From assembly GCF_039545455.1 (NCBI RefSeq), contig NZ_CP154468.1:1432501-1496500 (forward strand): 64,000 bases of DNA, given 5' to 3'. The stretch comes from Brucella sp. BE17. GTDB lineage: Bacteria > Pseudomonadota > Alphaproteobacteria > Rhizobiales > Rhizobiaceae. The translations under genes and the position numbers were made by a program. The notes beneath the pieces are model-generated. The model saw only the letters and a list, made by a program, of their open reading frames with translations, made no database searches and was not told where the DNA came from. The stretch's first letter is position 1; every line of letters begins with the position of its first letter. Shown one piece after another: positions 1 to 9,448 of the stretch.

Positions 1-909
1 CCAGCCGATCTAACACCCTTGACCGCATTGGCACTGGGTGTTCTGGCAGAAGAAGCTGGTATTCCGGCAGGCGTTTTGCAGATCGTCACCGGAAAATCCC
101 GTGAGATTGGTGCGGAACTCACATCAAGTGAAGTGGTGCGTAAACTTTCCTTCACTGGTTCCACGGAAGTGGGCCGTGTTTTGATGGAACAATGCGCGCC
201 AACCATCAAGCGCCTGTCACTGGAACTGGGCGGCAACGCCCCTTTTATCGTATTCGATGATGCCGATCTTGACGCAGCCGTCGATGGTGCGATGACTTCC
301 AAATACCGCAATGCGGGCCAGACCTGCGTCTGCGCCAACCGCATCTATGTGCAGCGCGGAGTCTATGATCAGTTTGCCGAAAAGCTTGCCGCCAAAGTCA
401 AGGAACTCAAAGTCGGCAACGGTACGGAACCCGGTGTCGTGATCGGCCCGCTGATCGAAGAAAAAGCGCTCACCAAGGTCAAAGCCCATATAGAAGACGC
501 CGTTTCAAAAGGTGCAAAGCTGGTGACCGGCGGCAAGGAACTGGGCGGACTGTTCTTCGAGCCGGGCGTTTTGACCGGCGTAACGTCGGACATGATCGTG
601 GCCAAAGAAGAAACTTTTGGCCCCTTGGCACCTCTGTTTGCCTTCGACAGCGAAGAAGAAGTCGTCAAAATGGCCAATGATACGATCTTTGGATTGGCCG
701 CATATTTCTATACCGAGAATTTCAGCCGCGCCATTCGGGTCGGTGAAGCGCTCGACTACGGCATGGTCGGGCACAATACCGGACTGATTTCCAATGAAGT
801 TGCGCCGTTTGGCGGTGTAAAACAATCCGGCCTCGGGCGTGAAGGCTCGAAATACGGCATCGAGGAATATCTGGAAACCAAATATATCTGCAGCGCCTAT
901 AAACGATAA
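1..909 (+). CDS. gabD: Succinate-semialdehyde dehydrogenase, 5' truncated by window edge
   Basis: Oxidises succinate semialdehyde to succinate with NAD(P)+, the last step of the GABA shunt in the cytoplasm. The reading frame is open to base 1 (PADLTPLTALAL...), so the start lies outside; a TTG at 19 is internal. Visible aldehyde dehydrogenase motifs are the general-base region LELGGNAPFIVFDDADLD and the nucleophile region NAGQTCVCANR with its catalytic Cys. The C-terminal oligomerisation part is complete (GGVKQSGLGREGSKYGIEEYLE). About 300 of the usual 480 residues are present. The family is clear. The GabD assignment over other aldehyde dehydrogenases rests on overall similarity to the remembered Brucella/Ochrobactrum protein. 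Confidence 0.93.
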   Translation, partial: PADLTPLTALALGVLAEEAGIPAGVLQIVTGKSREIGAELTSSEVVRKLSFTGSTEVGRVLMEQCAPTIKRLSLELGGNAPFIVFDDADLDAAVDGAMTSKYRNAGQTCVCANRIYVQRGVYDQFAEKLAAKVKELKVGNGTEPGVVIGPLIEEKALTKVKAHIEDAVSKGAKLVTGGKELGGLFFEPGVLTGVTSDMIVAKEETFGPLAPLFAFDSEEEVVKMANDTIFGLAAYFYTENFSRAIRVGEALDYGMVGHNTGLISNEVAPFGGVKQSGLGREGSKYGIEEYLETKYICSAYKR

Positions 910-930
910 AGGACCTCAGTGACAGAAAGC

Positions 931-963
931 GGCGGCGCGCATTGTTCGCGCCGCCTTTTTTAT
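931..963 (+). terminator. Rho-independent terminator after gabD
   Basis: A GC-rich hairpin with 9-bp arms (GGCGGCGCG and CGCGCCGCC at 931-939 and 947-955) is followed directly by a run of seven T. It lies 22 bases after the gabD stop. Confidence 0.9.
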
Positions 964-1019
964 TTATAGACGGCACAACCGCAACAACGGCGCTTCGCCG
1001 CAAAATATCCGGACATTCC

Positions 1020-1610
1020 ATGTTACGCCGCCTCTACGACTGGACTATTTCGCTTGCCGCACGAAAATCCGCCGAATGGTGGCTCGCCATTATCGCTTTC
1101 GTGGAAAGCTCGGTTTTTCTGGTCCCCGCAGATATTTTGTTTTTGCCAATGGCGCTGGCCCGCCCTGAACGCGCCTATCGCTACGCCTTCGTCGCCACAT
1201 TGTTTTCGGTTCTGGGCGGCATTGCAGGCTGGTATCTCGGGTTTCATGCCTATGAGCAGATCGCCAAGCCTGTGTTGGAAATGTATGGCAAGCTCGATAC
1301 ATTCGAGCAATTGCGTGGCACCACCAGCGCCGACACCATCTTGCTGATGCTCATCACATCCGGCCTCTCGCACCTGCCGCCCATCAAGGTGGTGACAATT
1401 TTGTCGGGTGCTGCAGGGATCAATATCTGGCTGTTCATCGTCTCGGCAGTGATCGCACGCGGTGCGCGTTTCTTCCTGCTTGCCTGGCTGTTACGCCGTT
1501 ATGGTGAACCGATCCGCGAATTCATCGAAAAACGTCTGGGACTTCTTGCCGGTCTCTTTGCGATTTTTCTGATCGCGCTTTTTTTCGCCGTAAAATATCT
1601 TCATGGATAA
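1020..1610 (+). CDS. YqaA/DedA-like inner-membrane protein (SNARE-associated family)
   Basis: An integral membrane protein of about 196 residues. Several hydrophobic segments are visible: residues 18-35, 55-75, 110-150 and a C-terminal one ending FLIALFFAVKYLHG. The family motif region includes VESSVFLVPADILFLPMALA and later SGLSHLPPIKVVTILSGAAG. DedA/YqaA proteins are linked to membrane lipid or proton-motive-force homeostasis; no specific substrate is known for this branch. An upstream in-frame extension to 942 overlaps the gabD terminator, so I chose ATG 1020. DsbB follows after 15 bases, suggesting a shared transcript. Confidence 0.8.
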   Translation: MLRRLYDWTISLAARKSAEWWLAIIAFVESSVFLVPADILFLPMALARPERAYRYAFVATLFSVLGGIAGWYLGFHAYEQIAKPVLEMYGKLDTFEQLRGTTSADTILLMLITSGLSHLPPIKVVTILSGAAGINIWLFIVSAVIARGARFFLLAWLLRRYGEPIREFIEKRLGLLAGLFAIFLIALFFAVKYLHG

Positions 1611-1625
1611 GCGGATCAGGATAAA

Positions 1626-2201
1626 ATGCGACACGCTTTAAGCCGCGACAGGACGTTTTACATGGCATTCGCACTCAATAATCCGACCGGAAAAATACAA
1701 TTCTGGACTGCCGGAATTTTAACGCTGGGGCTTGCGGCAACAGTCGGCACCGCGCTCGGCTTTGAGCATATTGGTGGCTTCATGCCCTGCAAGCTCTGCC
1801 TCGAACAACGCACGCCTTATTATATCGGTATCCCGATTGCCGCATTGGCGTGGATTTCCGTGGCGTGGATTTCAAGTGGATTGAAATGGCGATCCATCCT
1901 GATCCGTGGCCTTATCCTGATCGCCGCACTGCTGATGACCTATGGTCTGGCGATGGCAATCTTTCATACCGGCGTGGAACTCAAATACTGGGCGGGACCA
2001 GCAGATTGCAGTGCTGCTTCGATTAAAATCACGCAGGATGCCGGTAATCTCTTAAGCGATCTGAACGCCACACGCCCCCCTTCATGCGACAGTGCGCCGG
2101 GGCATTTCCTTGGCCTGTCCTTTGCCGGATGGAATGTCGTCGCAAGTTTTCTGTTTGCAGCCGTCGGCTACTATGGGGCTTTTGCAAAGGGTCGGAAATA
2201 A
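1626..2201 (+). CDS. dsbB: DsbB-family disulfide bond formation protein
   Basis: Inner-membrane quinone reductase that re-oxidises a periplasmic DsbA-type thiol oxidase. Four hydrophobic segments are visible. The N-terminal periplasmic cysteine pair is present in GFMPCKLCLEQRTPYY (CxxC plus the conserved Arg that follows), and a second pair lies in the later periplasmic loop (GPADCSAAS and PPSCDSAPG). ATG 1626 follows an AGGA four bases upstream. ATG 1662, preceded by ACAGGACG, is an equally reasonable start and gives 179 residues. The gene follows the YqaA gene closely. Confidence 0.88.
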   Translation: MRHALSRDRTFYMAFALNNPTGKIQFWTAGILTLGLAATVGTALGFEHIGGFMPCKLCLEQRTPYYIGIPIAALAWISVAWISSGLKWRSILIRGLILIAALLMTYGLAMAIFHTGVELKYWAGPADCSAASIKITQDAGNLLSDLNATRPPSCDSAPGHFLGLSFAGWNVVASFLFAAVGYYGAFAKGRK

Positions 2202-2219
2202 GGAAACAAAGACTGCGGG

Positions 2220-2792
2220 CTACGGCTCCAGTTCGACATCCCAGTAAAGGAAATCGAGCCAGCTTTCGTGCAGATGGTTGGGCGGGAAAAGACGTCCGTT
2301 ATTGTGTAGGTTCTGCATGTTGGGCATGACGGGTTTCTGCCGTGGCCACATGCGGGCGCTGGCGGGCATCAGGCCACCTTTACGCAGATTGCAGGGGGAG
2401 CAGGCGGCAACCACATTTTCCCATGTCGTCTCGCCGCCATGACAGCGTGGAATGACATGGTCGAAGGTGAGATCATGGGGGGAGCCGCAATATTGGCATT
2501 CGAAACGGTCGCGCAGGAACAAATTGAAGCGCGTAAAAGCCGGATGGTTTGGCGGCTTCACATAGTCCTTGAGACAGATGACGCTTGGAACACGCATGGA
2601 AAACGACGGGGAGGACACGATCTGATCGTATTCGGCCACAATATGGACGCGCTCAAGAAAAACCGCCTTGATCGCGTCCTGCCATGACCAGAGCGATAAA
2701 GGGTAATAGCTCAGCGGACGATAATCCGCATTCAGGACCAGCGCAGGATAATTGCTGCTCGATACGGTCCGGGGAGAGACGGCAACATTCAA
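2220..2792 (-). CDS. HNH endonuclease family protein
   Basis: A 190-residue protein with a zinc-bound HNH fold. CQYCG and CSPCN form the two CxxC knuckles, and between them TFDHVIPRCHGG supplies the DH of the nuclease motif. It belongs to the widespread chromosomal alphaproteobacterial HNH proteins of unknown cellular role; it is not a homing endonuclease here, as no intron or intein is visible. The start chosen is TTG at 2792, because a near-perfect Shine-Dalgarno (AAGGAGGT at 2799-2806) sits six bases before it. The frame is open 33 bases further upstream to an ATG without a ribosome site. The gene is convergent with dsbB. Confidence 0.85.
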   Translation of the reverse strand: MNVAVSPRTVSSSNYPALVLNADYRPLSYYPLSLWSWQDAIKAVFLERVHIVAEYDQIVSSPSFSMRVPSVICLKDYVKPPNHPAFTRFNLFLRDRFECQYCGSPHDLTFDHVIPRCHGGETTWENVVAACSPCNLRKGGLMPASARMWPRQKPVMPNMQNLHNNGRLFPPNHLHESWLDFLYWDVELEP

Positions 2793-3045
2793 AGGCGCAC
2801 CTCCTTCAGAGCATCTCCCGAACACCGTTTCACACGTTTCGGGACATACTCTTCATCCGAGCGCCTCGCGTCCTTCATGGGCGCAACCCACGACGCTCCA
2901 ATCTGGTTAAGGCGGCATCACAATGCACAGAGGATCGAGGATCTGCGAATCGAAATACCGTCATCACCTGATGGAAATAATGTAAGCGCGACGTGACAGG
3001 ATTGTGAAGCAGAAACGTATTTATCCGTTTCATAACACGCAAGTT

Positions 3046-3690
3046 TTACAGAAGCGGCACCGCATCACGCCCCTTGATTGCAGCGTAATAAGCCCAGAAC
3101 AAACGGGCTGCCACGCCGCGCCATGGCGACCAGCCTTCCGCAAGCACGCGCAAGGCCGCCGCATCCGGGCGAATATCATAGGCAAAGGCATGCCCAACGG
3201 CTGCCTGAAGCGCCACATCGCCCGCCGGAAACACATCAGTGTGACCGGCTGCAAACAGCAAATAGACCTCTGCGGTCCATGGTCCGATGCCTTTGAGTTC
3301 AGTCAGTACGGCAATGGCTTCTTGCGCATTGAGATCGCAAAGACCATGCAGGTCAATTGCATTATTAGTGAGCGCTTCACTGACAGCCAACAGCGTACGT
3401 TGTTTGGGCCGCGAAAGTCCGGCAAGCCGCCAAGCCTCCTCGCCGCCAGCGACATAAGTTTCCGGCGTCAGCGGGTCGACTACCTGTTTGAGCCTGCCCC
3501 AGATCGCGCTCGCACTCGCGGTCGAGACCTGTTGGGCCACGATGATCGAAGCAAGGCTTTCGAACCCCGGTTTCGAGCGACGCAATTGCACCGCATTGGC
3601 GCGAGCGCGGATTGCTGCAAGACGCGTGTCGAGAAGAACAAGCACATCAAGCCCCGCTTCAACATCGTCCAATGTCTCGATCCGCTGCAT
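3046..3690 (-). CDS. DNA-3-methyladenine glycosylase II (AlkA/HhH-GPD family)
   Basis: Base-excision repair glycosylase removing alkylated purines. The HhH-GPD core is visible: helix-hairpin-helix ELKGIGPWTAEVYLLFA, then the Asp that should be catalytic in FPAGDVALQAAVG. The N-terminal substrate pocket region includes SIIVAQQVSTASASAIWGRL. It lacks the N-terminal Ada-type domain of E. coli AlkA, matching the shorter alphaproteobacterial form (214 residues). ATG 3690 is preceded by AAAGGTGGG; an upstream ATG at 3744 has no ribosome site. It diverges from gluQRS across about 75 bases that must hold both promoters. Confidence 0.88.
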   Translation of the reverse strand: MQRIETLDDVEAGLDVLVLLDTRLAAIRARANAVQLRRSKPGFESLASIIVAQQVSTASASAIWGRLKQVVDPLTPETYVAGGEEAWRLAGLSRPKQRTLLAVSEALTNNAIDLHGLCDLNAQEAIAVLTELKGIGPWTAEVYLLFAAGHTDVFPAGDVALQAAVGHAFAYDIRPDAAALRVLAEGWSPWRGVAARLFWAYYAAIKGRDAVPLL

Positions 3691-3765
3691 GATCCCACCT
3701 TTCATTCTGCTAATGGTCAGCGTAGCAATGGAAGTTAATGACAATCAACTGACTCGGCACAACTC

Positions 3766-4641
3766 ATGTCTCGCCCCGTATATCGTTTTGCGCCAAGCCC
3801 CAATGGCAGACTGCATCTTGGCCACGCCTTTTCCGCGCTGTTGAACCAGCGCATGGCGAAAGATACGGGCGGGCGTCTTCTTTTGCGCATGGAAGACATC
3901 GATGCGGCACGCTGCACGCCCGCACTTGAAGCGGGCATCTATGACGATCTCTATTGGCTTGGCCTTGAATGGGAGCAGCCGGTGCGCCGTCAATCGGAGC
4001 ATTTTGCCGAATATCGCAATGCGCTGACTCGTCTCGCCGATATGGACCTTGTCTATCCGGCGTTTTTAAGCCGTGGCGAAGTGCGCGAGCGCATCGGAGC
4101 AGTTTTGGCCACGGGCAATAAATGGCCCTGCGATCCCGATGGTACGCCGCATTACCCGCAAGGCGAACGCAGTTTGAGCGAAAAGGAACGCATGCACCGC
4201 ATCGCCTCCGGCGCACCCTATGCATGGCGGCTTGATATGGACAAGGCGCTTGCCCAATTGAATGATGCGCTTTTGTGGCATGAAAGCGGTGCCGGACCAG
4301 AGGATGAAACAGGCATGATCCGCGCTGATCCGGCGCGTTGGGGCGATGTGATATTGGCTCGAAAAGACACGCCCACCAGCTATCATCTTTCGGTCGTGGT
4401 GGACGATGCGTTGCAAGGTGTAACGCATATAGTGCGCGGGCGTGATCTTTATCATGCGACCGCGGTGCATCGCCTTTTGCAAACATTGCTGGGACTGCCA
4501 GAACCGCAATATCATCACCATACGCTGATCCTTGCAGAAGACGGGCAAAAACTCTCCAAAAGCCGCAATGATACGGCCTTCGAAAGCCTGCGGGCACAGC
4601 GTTGGACACCATCCGACATTCGCTCAAAGTTGAAACTCTGA
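3766..4641 (+). CDS. gluQRS: Glutamyl-Q tRNA(Asp) synthetase
   Basis: Transfers glutamate to queuosine at position 34 of tRNA(Asp). It is a truncated GluRS paralogue lacking the anticodon-binding domain, and its 291 residues fit. Class I synthetase signatures are HLGH in RFAPSPNGRLHLGHAFSA and KLSKS in LAEDGQKLSKSRNDTAF. Further conserved pieces are the substrate loop LLLRMEDIDAAR and HIVRGRDLYHAT. A zinc-binding Cys cluster is not obvious. The long frames on the other strand here are shadows. Confidence 0.95.
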   Translation: MSRPVYRFAPSPNGRLHLGHAFSALLNQRMAKDTGGRLLLRMEDIDAARCTPALEAGIYDDLYWLGLEWEQPVRRQSEHFAEYRNALTRLADMDLVYPAFLSRGEVRERIGAVLATGNKWPCDPDGTPHYPQGERSLSEKERMHRIASGAPYAWRLDMDKALAQLNDALLWHESGAGPEDETGMIRADPARWGDVILARKDTPTSYHLSVVVDDALQGVTHIVRGRDLYHATAVHRLLQTLLGLPEPQYHHHTLILAEDGQKLSKSRNDTAFESLRAQRWTPSDIRSKLKL

Positions 4642-4751
4642 TGGTATTTTCGCCTCAGCGTCACAAATGATGTGCTTTGGTAGCGATTGACGAAAGTCTT
4701 TCAAAGCGCTTGAGTGCCAATCAGAAAAAGCGTTTCGAAGGAGCCAAGGCC

Positions 4752-6920
4752 ATGAGCAATTACGTTGAGATCGAAGGTTTGCGTGTTGCCCCGGAACTGG
4801 TAGATTTTCTGGCACAGGAAGCAGCACCGGGCACCGGCGTAGAACCGCAAAAATTCTGGCAGGGCTTTGCCGCCATTATTCGAGACCTTGCACCGAAAAA
4901 TCGGGCTCTTCTGAAAAAACGTGACGCAATTCAGGCCAAGATCGATGACTGGTACAGACAAAACCGTGACAGAAGCTACAGCCCGGTCGAATACCAGAGT
5001 TTTCTGAAAGAGATCGGCTATCTGCTGCCGGAAGGTGACGCTTTCAAAGTCTCGACCGCCAATGTCGATCCGGAAATCGCCCATATTGCCGGTCCGCAAC
5101 TGGTCGTGCCGGTGATGAATGCGCGTTATGCGTTGAACGCCGCCAATGCGCGTTGGGGTTCGCTCTATGATGCGCTTTACGGCACCGATGCGATTGCTGA
5201 AAACAATGGTGCGGAAAAGGGCAAAGGCTACAATCCGAAGCGTGGCGAAAAAGTCATCGTCTGGGCGAAGAATTTTCTCGATGAAAGCGCACACTTGGCC
5301 GCGGGCAAATGGGCGGACGTGACTGGCCTTGCGGTGAAGGATGGAACACTTGCCATCACGCTTTCTGATGGTTCGACTACCGGCCTGAAGGATGCAGGTC
5401 AGTTCAAGGGTTATAATGGCGATGCTGCACATCCGACACATGTGCTTTTGGCGCGCAACAACATGCATGTCGATATCGTCATCAATGCCGACCATCCGAT
5501 TGGCCAAAGCGATCCCGCACATATTGCCGATATGGTTCTGGAATCCGCCATCAGCACCATTCAGGACTGCGAGGATTCGATTGCAGCCGTCGATGCGACA
5601 GACAAGGTTACCGTCTATCGCAACTGGCTTGGCCTGATGAACGGCAAGCTGGAAGACACTTTCGAGAAGGGCGGCAAGCAGATCACCCGCCGCCTTAACG
5701 AAGATCGCAGCTATACGGCCCCTGACGGATCAATCCTCACGCTCAAGGGACGCTCCTTGATGCTGGTACGTAATGTCGGTCACCTGATGACCAATCCGGC
5801 CATTATCGATGCCGACGGCAACGAGGTGCCGGAAGGCATAATGGATGCTGCCTTCACCGGCCTGATCGCGCTGCATGATATCGGCGCAAATGGTCGCCAC
5901 ATGAATTCACGCGAAGGTTCGGTCTATATCGTCAAGCCCAAGATGCACGGGCCGGAGGAAGTGTCCTTTACCAACGAGATTTTTACCCGCGTTGAAGCTT
6001 TAACCGGTATGAAGCCGAATACGCTCAAGATGGGGATCATGGACGAGGAGCGCCGCACCACAGTCAATCTCAAGGAATCGATCCGCGCCGCAAAAGATCG
6101 TGTCGCCTTCATTAATACCGGCTTCCTCGACCGTACTGGCGATGAAATCCATACGTCGATGGAAGCTGGTCCGATGATCCGCAAGGGCGACATGAAGCAG
6201 TCGGCGTGGATAAGCGCCTATGAGAACTGGAATGTCGATATCGGTCTTGAATGCGGACTGTCCGGTCATGCGCAAATCGGTAAGGGCATGTGGGCTATGC
6301 CCGACCTCATGGCAGCGATGCTGGAGCAGAAAATTGGGCACCCCAAAGCGGGTGCCAATACGGCATGGGTCCCCTCGCCCACCGCCGCCACCCTTCATGC
6401 CACGCATTATCATAAGATCGATGTTGCAGATGTGCAGGAAAAACTCAAAAGTAGGCCGCGCGCCAGTCTCGACGATATTTTATCGGTGCCGGTCACAACG
6501 CGCCCAAATTGGACGCCGGAGGATATCCAAAAGGAAATCGACAACAATGCACAAGGGATACTTGGCTATGTCGTGCGCTGGATCGATCAGGGTATCGGTT
6601 GCTCAAAGGTGCCCGACATCAACAATGTCGGACTGATGGAAGACCGCGCCACTTTGCGCATTTCCGCCCAGCACATCGCCAACTGGCTCCACCACGGCGT
6701 CGTGTCAGAGGCCCAGGTCATGGAAACCCTGAAACGCATGGCCAAAGTTGTCGATGGGCAAAATGAAGGCGATCCGCTCTATCGCCCGTTGGCTGCGGAT
6801 TTCGATCAATCGATTGCCTTTCAGGCAGCTTGCGATCTCATCTTTAAGGGCCGCGAACAGCCCAACGGCTATACAGAGCCAGTGCTACACCGCCGCCGCT
6901 TGGAGTTGAAATCACGATAA
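4752..6920 (+). CDS. glcB: Malate synthase G
   Basis: Condenses glyoxylate with acetyl-CoA to malate, the second step of the glyoxylate bypass. The 722 residues are typical of isoform G. Visible conserved parts are the catalytic Arg in [14 protein letters not shown], the Mg2+ site in the barrel ([19 protein letters not shown]), and the C-terminal general-base Asp in [17 protein letters not shown] 4752 is preceded by AAGGAG eight bases away. The open frame reaches back to 4677 but without a ribosome site. It is monocistronic, with a hairpin terminator just after the stop. Confidence 0.96.
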   Translation: MSNYVEIEGLRVAPELVDFLAQEAAPGTGVEPQKFWQGFAAIIRDLAPKNRALLKKRDAIQAKIDDWYRQNRDRSYSPVEYQSFLKEIGYLLPEGDAFKVSTANVDPEIAHIAGPQLVVPVMNARYALNAANARWGSLYDALYGTDAIAENNGAEKGKGYNPKRGEKVIVWAKNFLDESAHLAAGKWADVTGLAVKDGTLAITLSDGSTTGLKDAGQFKGYNGDAAHPTHVLLARNNMHVDIVINADHPIGQSDPAHIADMVLESAISTIQDCEDSIAAVDATDKVTVYRNWLGLMNGKLEDTFEKGGKQITRRLNEDRSYTAPDGSILTLKGRSLMLVRNVGHLMTNPAIIDADGNEVPEGIMDAAFTGLIALHDIGANGRHMNSREGSVYIVKPKMHGPEEVSFTNEIFTRVEALTGMKPNTLKMGIMDEERRTTVNLKESIRAAKDRVAFINTGFLDRTGDEIHTSMEAGPMIRKGDMKQSAWISAYENWNVDIGLECGLSGHAQIGKGMWAMPDLMAAMLEQKIGHPKAGANTAWVPSPTAATLHATHYHKIDVADVQEKLKSRPRASLDDILSVPVTTRPNWTPEDIQKEIDNNAQGILGYVVRWIDQGIGCSKVPDINNVGLMEDRATLRISAQHIANWLHHGVVSEAQVMETLKRMAKVVDGQNEGDPLYRPLAADFDQSIAFQAACDLIFKGREQPNGYTEPVLHRRRLELKSR

Positions 6921-6932
6921 ACGAAAAAAAGT

Positions 6933-6960
6933 GCTTCGCCGTTGGCGAGGCGTTTGTTTC
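6933..6960 (+). terminator. Hairpin terminator after glcB
   Basis: GCTTCGCC and GGCGAGGC (6933-6940 and 6944-6951) pair over 8 bp with one G-U and a three-base loop, followed by the T-rich GTTTGTTTC. It also abuts the end of the leftward fragment at 6959. Confidence 0.75.
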
Positions 6961-7140
6961 AGTTCATTTCCCTCACCTCATGCGCAACGGACTTGTCGAC
7001 AAAAGCCATAAGCCCCGCATCGTCCGGATCAAGGCAGAGAAAACTATTGGCGTCGCCGAACAGAAAATAGCCATTGCGTAGGTTTAAGCCACCAATCAAA
7101 ACCACACCAAATACTTCTGCACCCACACAGGCACTGTCTA
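6959..7140 (-). pseudogene. C-terminal fragment of an unrecognised protein
   Basis: A leftward open stretch of about 60 codons ends at TGA 6959 and reads like a real protein tail (FGVVLIGGLNLRNGYFLF, then DPDDAGLMAFVDKSVAHEVREMN). It has no start: upstream it runs into the last bases of the SDR gene in another frame. I do not recognise the family. The simplest reading is the 3' end of a core gene cut off by the island that begins at 7153; a chance open frame cannot be excluded. Confidence 0.35.
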
Positions 7141-7152
7141 GAATGAACCGTC

Positions 7153-7917
7153 TCAGAGAGAGGCCGTAATGCCGCCGTCGACATACAGCACATGACCGTT
7201 GACGAAGGAAGCAGCGTCTGATGCGAGGAATATGCAGGCACCTTGCAGTTCTTCTATCTGCCCCCACCGTCCGGCCGGGGTACGTTTTTTGAGCCATATG
7301 GAAAATTCATGGTCCGCAACCAGTGCGGCGTTCAGAGGCGTATCAAAATACCCCGGTGCAATGGCATTGCATTGCAGGCCGTGGCGTGCCCAGTCCGTCG
7401 CCATGCCCTTGGTCAGATTGCCGACAGCGCCTTTGGTTGCCGTATAGGGCGCGATTCCGGGACGCGCCAGCGCGGTTTGCACGCTTGCGATATTGATGAT
7501 CTTGCCGGACTTACGCGTGATCATGTGTCTTGCAACAGCCTGAGAAACATTGAAAACTGACGAGATATTAGTTTTCAGCAGAAGTTCAAAAGCGTCGGCC
7601 GGAAAATCCTCCAAGGGTGAACGATGCTGGATGCCGGCATTGTTGACGAGAATGTCGATCGCGCACGCCTCAGCCTCTAACCTGTCAATTGCATCACGTA
7701 CAGCGAAGTGGTCAGTCACATCGACCGCAAGAGTCGACACACCTTCACCCAGCTTTGCTGCGGCTCGGGCGAGCTTGTCTGCATCGCGTCCGTTGAGTAT
7801 GACATTAGCGCCTGCTGCCTTCAGGCCCTCCGCTAGTCCGTAGCCAATGCCCTGACTGGAGCCAGTCACAAGTGCCGTTTTGCCTGAAAGATCGAATAGA
7901 GTATACGCCACGGTCAT
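7153..7917 (-). CDS. SDR-family dehydrogenase (gluconate 5-dehydrogenase-like)
   Basis: A 254-residue short-chain dehydrogenase/reductase. The Rossmann motif is TGSSQGIG at about residues 18-25, followed by NNAG near 91, the catalytic Ser region INIASVQ and YTATK as the YxxxK active site. The C-terminus ends DGGITASL. It most resembles the gluconate 5-dehydrogenase group, but the context argues for a hydroxy- or oxo-acid derived from the neighbouring aminotransferase. It lies 14 bases after the aminotransferase gene on the same strand, with a GAGGTGAG ribosome site overlapping the ATG region. Substrate is not assignable from sequence. Confidence 0.85.
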   Translation of the reverse strand: MTVAYTLFDLSGKTALVTGSSQGIGYGLAEGLKAAGANVILNGRDADKLARAAAKLGEGVSTLAVDVTDHFAVRDAIDRLEAEACAIDILVNNAGIQHRSPLEDFPADAFELLLKTNISSVFNVSQAVARHMITRKSGKIINIASVQTALARPGIAPYTATKGAVGNLTKGMATDWARHGLQCNAIAPGYFDTPLNAALVADHEFSIWLKKRTPAGRWGQIEELQGACIFLASDAASFVNGHVLYVDGGITASL

Positions 7918-7931
7918 CTCACCTCAGTCCA

Positions 7932-9308
7932 TTAATATCCCAGATTATTTTCAGTGTGGGAGACAGCCTCTTCAAACACCGCGGCAATCTCATCCACCTG
8001 CTCCTCATCGATGATGAAGGGCGGGCAGAATGTAATGGTATTACCCTGTGGGCGAAGAATGATACCGGCATTTCGGGCACGCTGGTCAATCTTTTGCAGA
8101 ACCTGCCGTTCAGCCGCAAAAGGCTGTTTCGTCTGTCTGTCGGCGACTATTTCCGCGCCCAACAACAATCCCTTACCACGCACATGGCCAACGATTGAGT
8201 AATTTTCTGCAATGCGCTGCAGATGGGCAATCAACCTGTCCCCAAGCGTTGAAACGCGGTTCAAAACCTCCATTTCCCGGTAAAGAGCAATGGCCTCGGT
8301 AACGATGGCCGCACCGACCGGATGTCCGGAATTAGTAAAGCCATGGCCGAAATTGGTGCTGCCGCTATTAATACTTTTGACGGACTGGTAGATCTCCTGA
8401 GACACGGCAACCGCCGAGATCGGAAAGTAAGACGACGACAGGCCCTTGGCCATAGCCATCATATCCGGCTTGATTCCCATGGTATCGCAGCCAAACCACT
8501 GGCCGGTGCGACCGAAACCGCAAACGATCTCATCTGCCAGAAACAGGATACCGTACTTTTTCAAAATGGCCTGAACCTTGGTGAAGTAACTTTCCGGTGG
8601 AACAATCACACCAGCACCGGCGTTGATCGGTTCGGCAATGAACGCACCAATAGTTTCCGGTCCTTCGCGTAAAATCGCGTCTTCCAGTTCCGTTGCCAGA
8701 CGTATGCAGAAGTCTTCTTCGCTCTCTCCTGCCACCGGGCCCTGATACGGATCCGGGCAAGCCACTCGCACAATACCCTCGCCCGGCAAGCCAAATTCGC
8801 GATGCATGTGCGGTAGACCGGTGAGCGAGGCGGAGAAGATTGTGGAGCCGTGAAAAGCCCGGTCGCGGGCGATGATCTTGCGGCGCCCCTCCTGTCCTAA
8901 CGCCTTGAAATGCAGCCATGTTAGCTTGACCATGGTTTCAATGGCTTCGGAACCGGACGTGGCAAAAAAAACCCGCGCATCCTCAATGGGCACCAGCTCG
9001 GCAATGTCTTGGGCAGCGGTAATGGCAGCGGGAGAAGCCCGGCCGCCGAAGGTGTGGTAAAAACCAAGCGTTTCATAAGCCTTTGCCGCGGCTTGGGCCA
9101 AACGGTCGTTGGTAAACCCGAGAGAGGCGCACCACAAGCCGGCCATGGCATCCAGATACTTTTTTCCGTCACTGTCAAACACGTACGGCCCATCACCCCT
9201 GGCGATAATAAAGGGGCCTGACTGTTCGTGCTGGCTCGGGTTTGTCTGGGAGTGCAACGTGTATCTAATGTCGCGATCACGGAGCGAGTTGGAGCCGGAA
9301 ATGATCAT
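7932..9308 (-). CDS. Class III pyridoxal-phosphate omega-aminotransferase
   Basis: A 458-residue fold-type I transaminase using pyridoxal phosphate. The Schiff-base Lys is in MMAMAKGLSSSYFP, the cofactor Asp in LFLADEIVCGFGRTG, and the phosphate cup in FFATSGSEAIETMVK. Conserved N-terminal GLWCASLGF and later GHGFTNSGHPVGAA match the beta-alanine/taurine/omega-amino-acid:pyruvate group. ATG 9308 has GAGG seven bases upstream. It is first in a leftward pair with the SDR gene and divergent from the FadR-type regulator, so it is probably induced together with the amidase and transporter. The exact amino donor is unknown. Confidence 0.9.
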   Translation of the reverse strand: MIISGSNSLRDRDIRYTLHSQTNPSQHEQSGPFIIARGDGPYVFDSDGKKYLDAMAGLWCASLGFTNDRLAQAAAKAYETLGFYHTFGGRASPAAITAAQDIAELVPIEDARVFFATSGSEAIETMVKLTWLHFKALGQEGRRKIIARDRAFHGSTIFSASLTGLPHMHREFGLPGEGIVRVACPDPYQGPVAGESEEDFCIRLATELEDAILREGPETIGAFIAEPINAGAGVIVPPESYFTKVQAILKKYGILFLADEIVCGFGRTGQWFGCDTMGIKPDMMAMAKGLSSSYFPISAVAVSQEIYQSVKSINSGSTNFGHGFTNSGHPVGAAIVTEAIALYREMEVLNRVSTLGDRLIAHLQRIAENYSIVGHVRGKGLLLGAEIVADRQTKQPFAAERQVLQKIDQRARNAGIILRPQGNTITFCPPFIIDEEQVDEIAAVFEEAVSHTENNLGY

Positions 9309-9448
9309 GAAAGGCCTCTATGTTGCAGGGACGGCTAAATGGCAATCACGGCGCGCTGACGGGTAGCATCTCTTTAGCGCCCCAACGGGTAACTGCTTTC
9401 GCGGGAATCGAATCTTTTGAAACCAAGGTTCGAATGATCTTATTTTTG

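Noticed and set aside
3004-3738. Plus-strand open frame of 244 codons over the AlkA-like gene
   Set aside because: The opposite strand has conserved HhH-GPD motifs; this frame has none and biased composition.
3764-4627. Long minus-strand open frame (287 codons) over gluQRS
   Set aside because: It is the antisense shadow of a clear synthetase gene, is Arg/His/Cys-rich with no recognisable domain, and has no ribosome site.
4701-5522. Minus-strand frame of 273 codons inside glcB
   Set aside because: Shadow of malate synthase coding bases; no conserved motifs.
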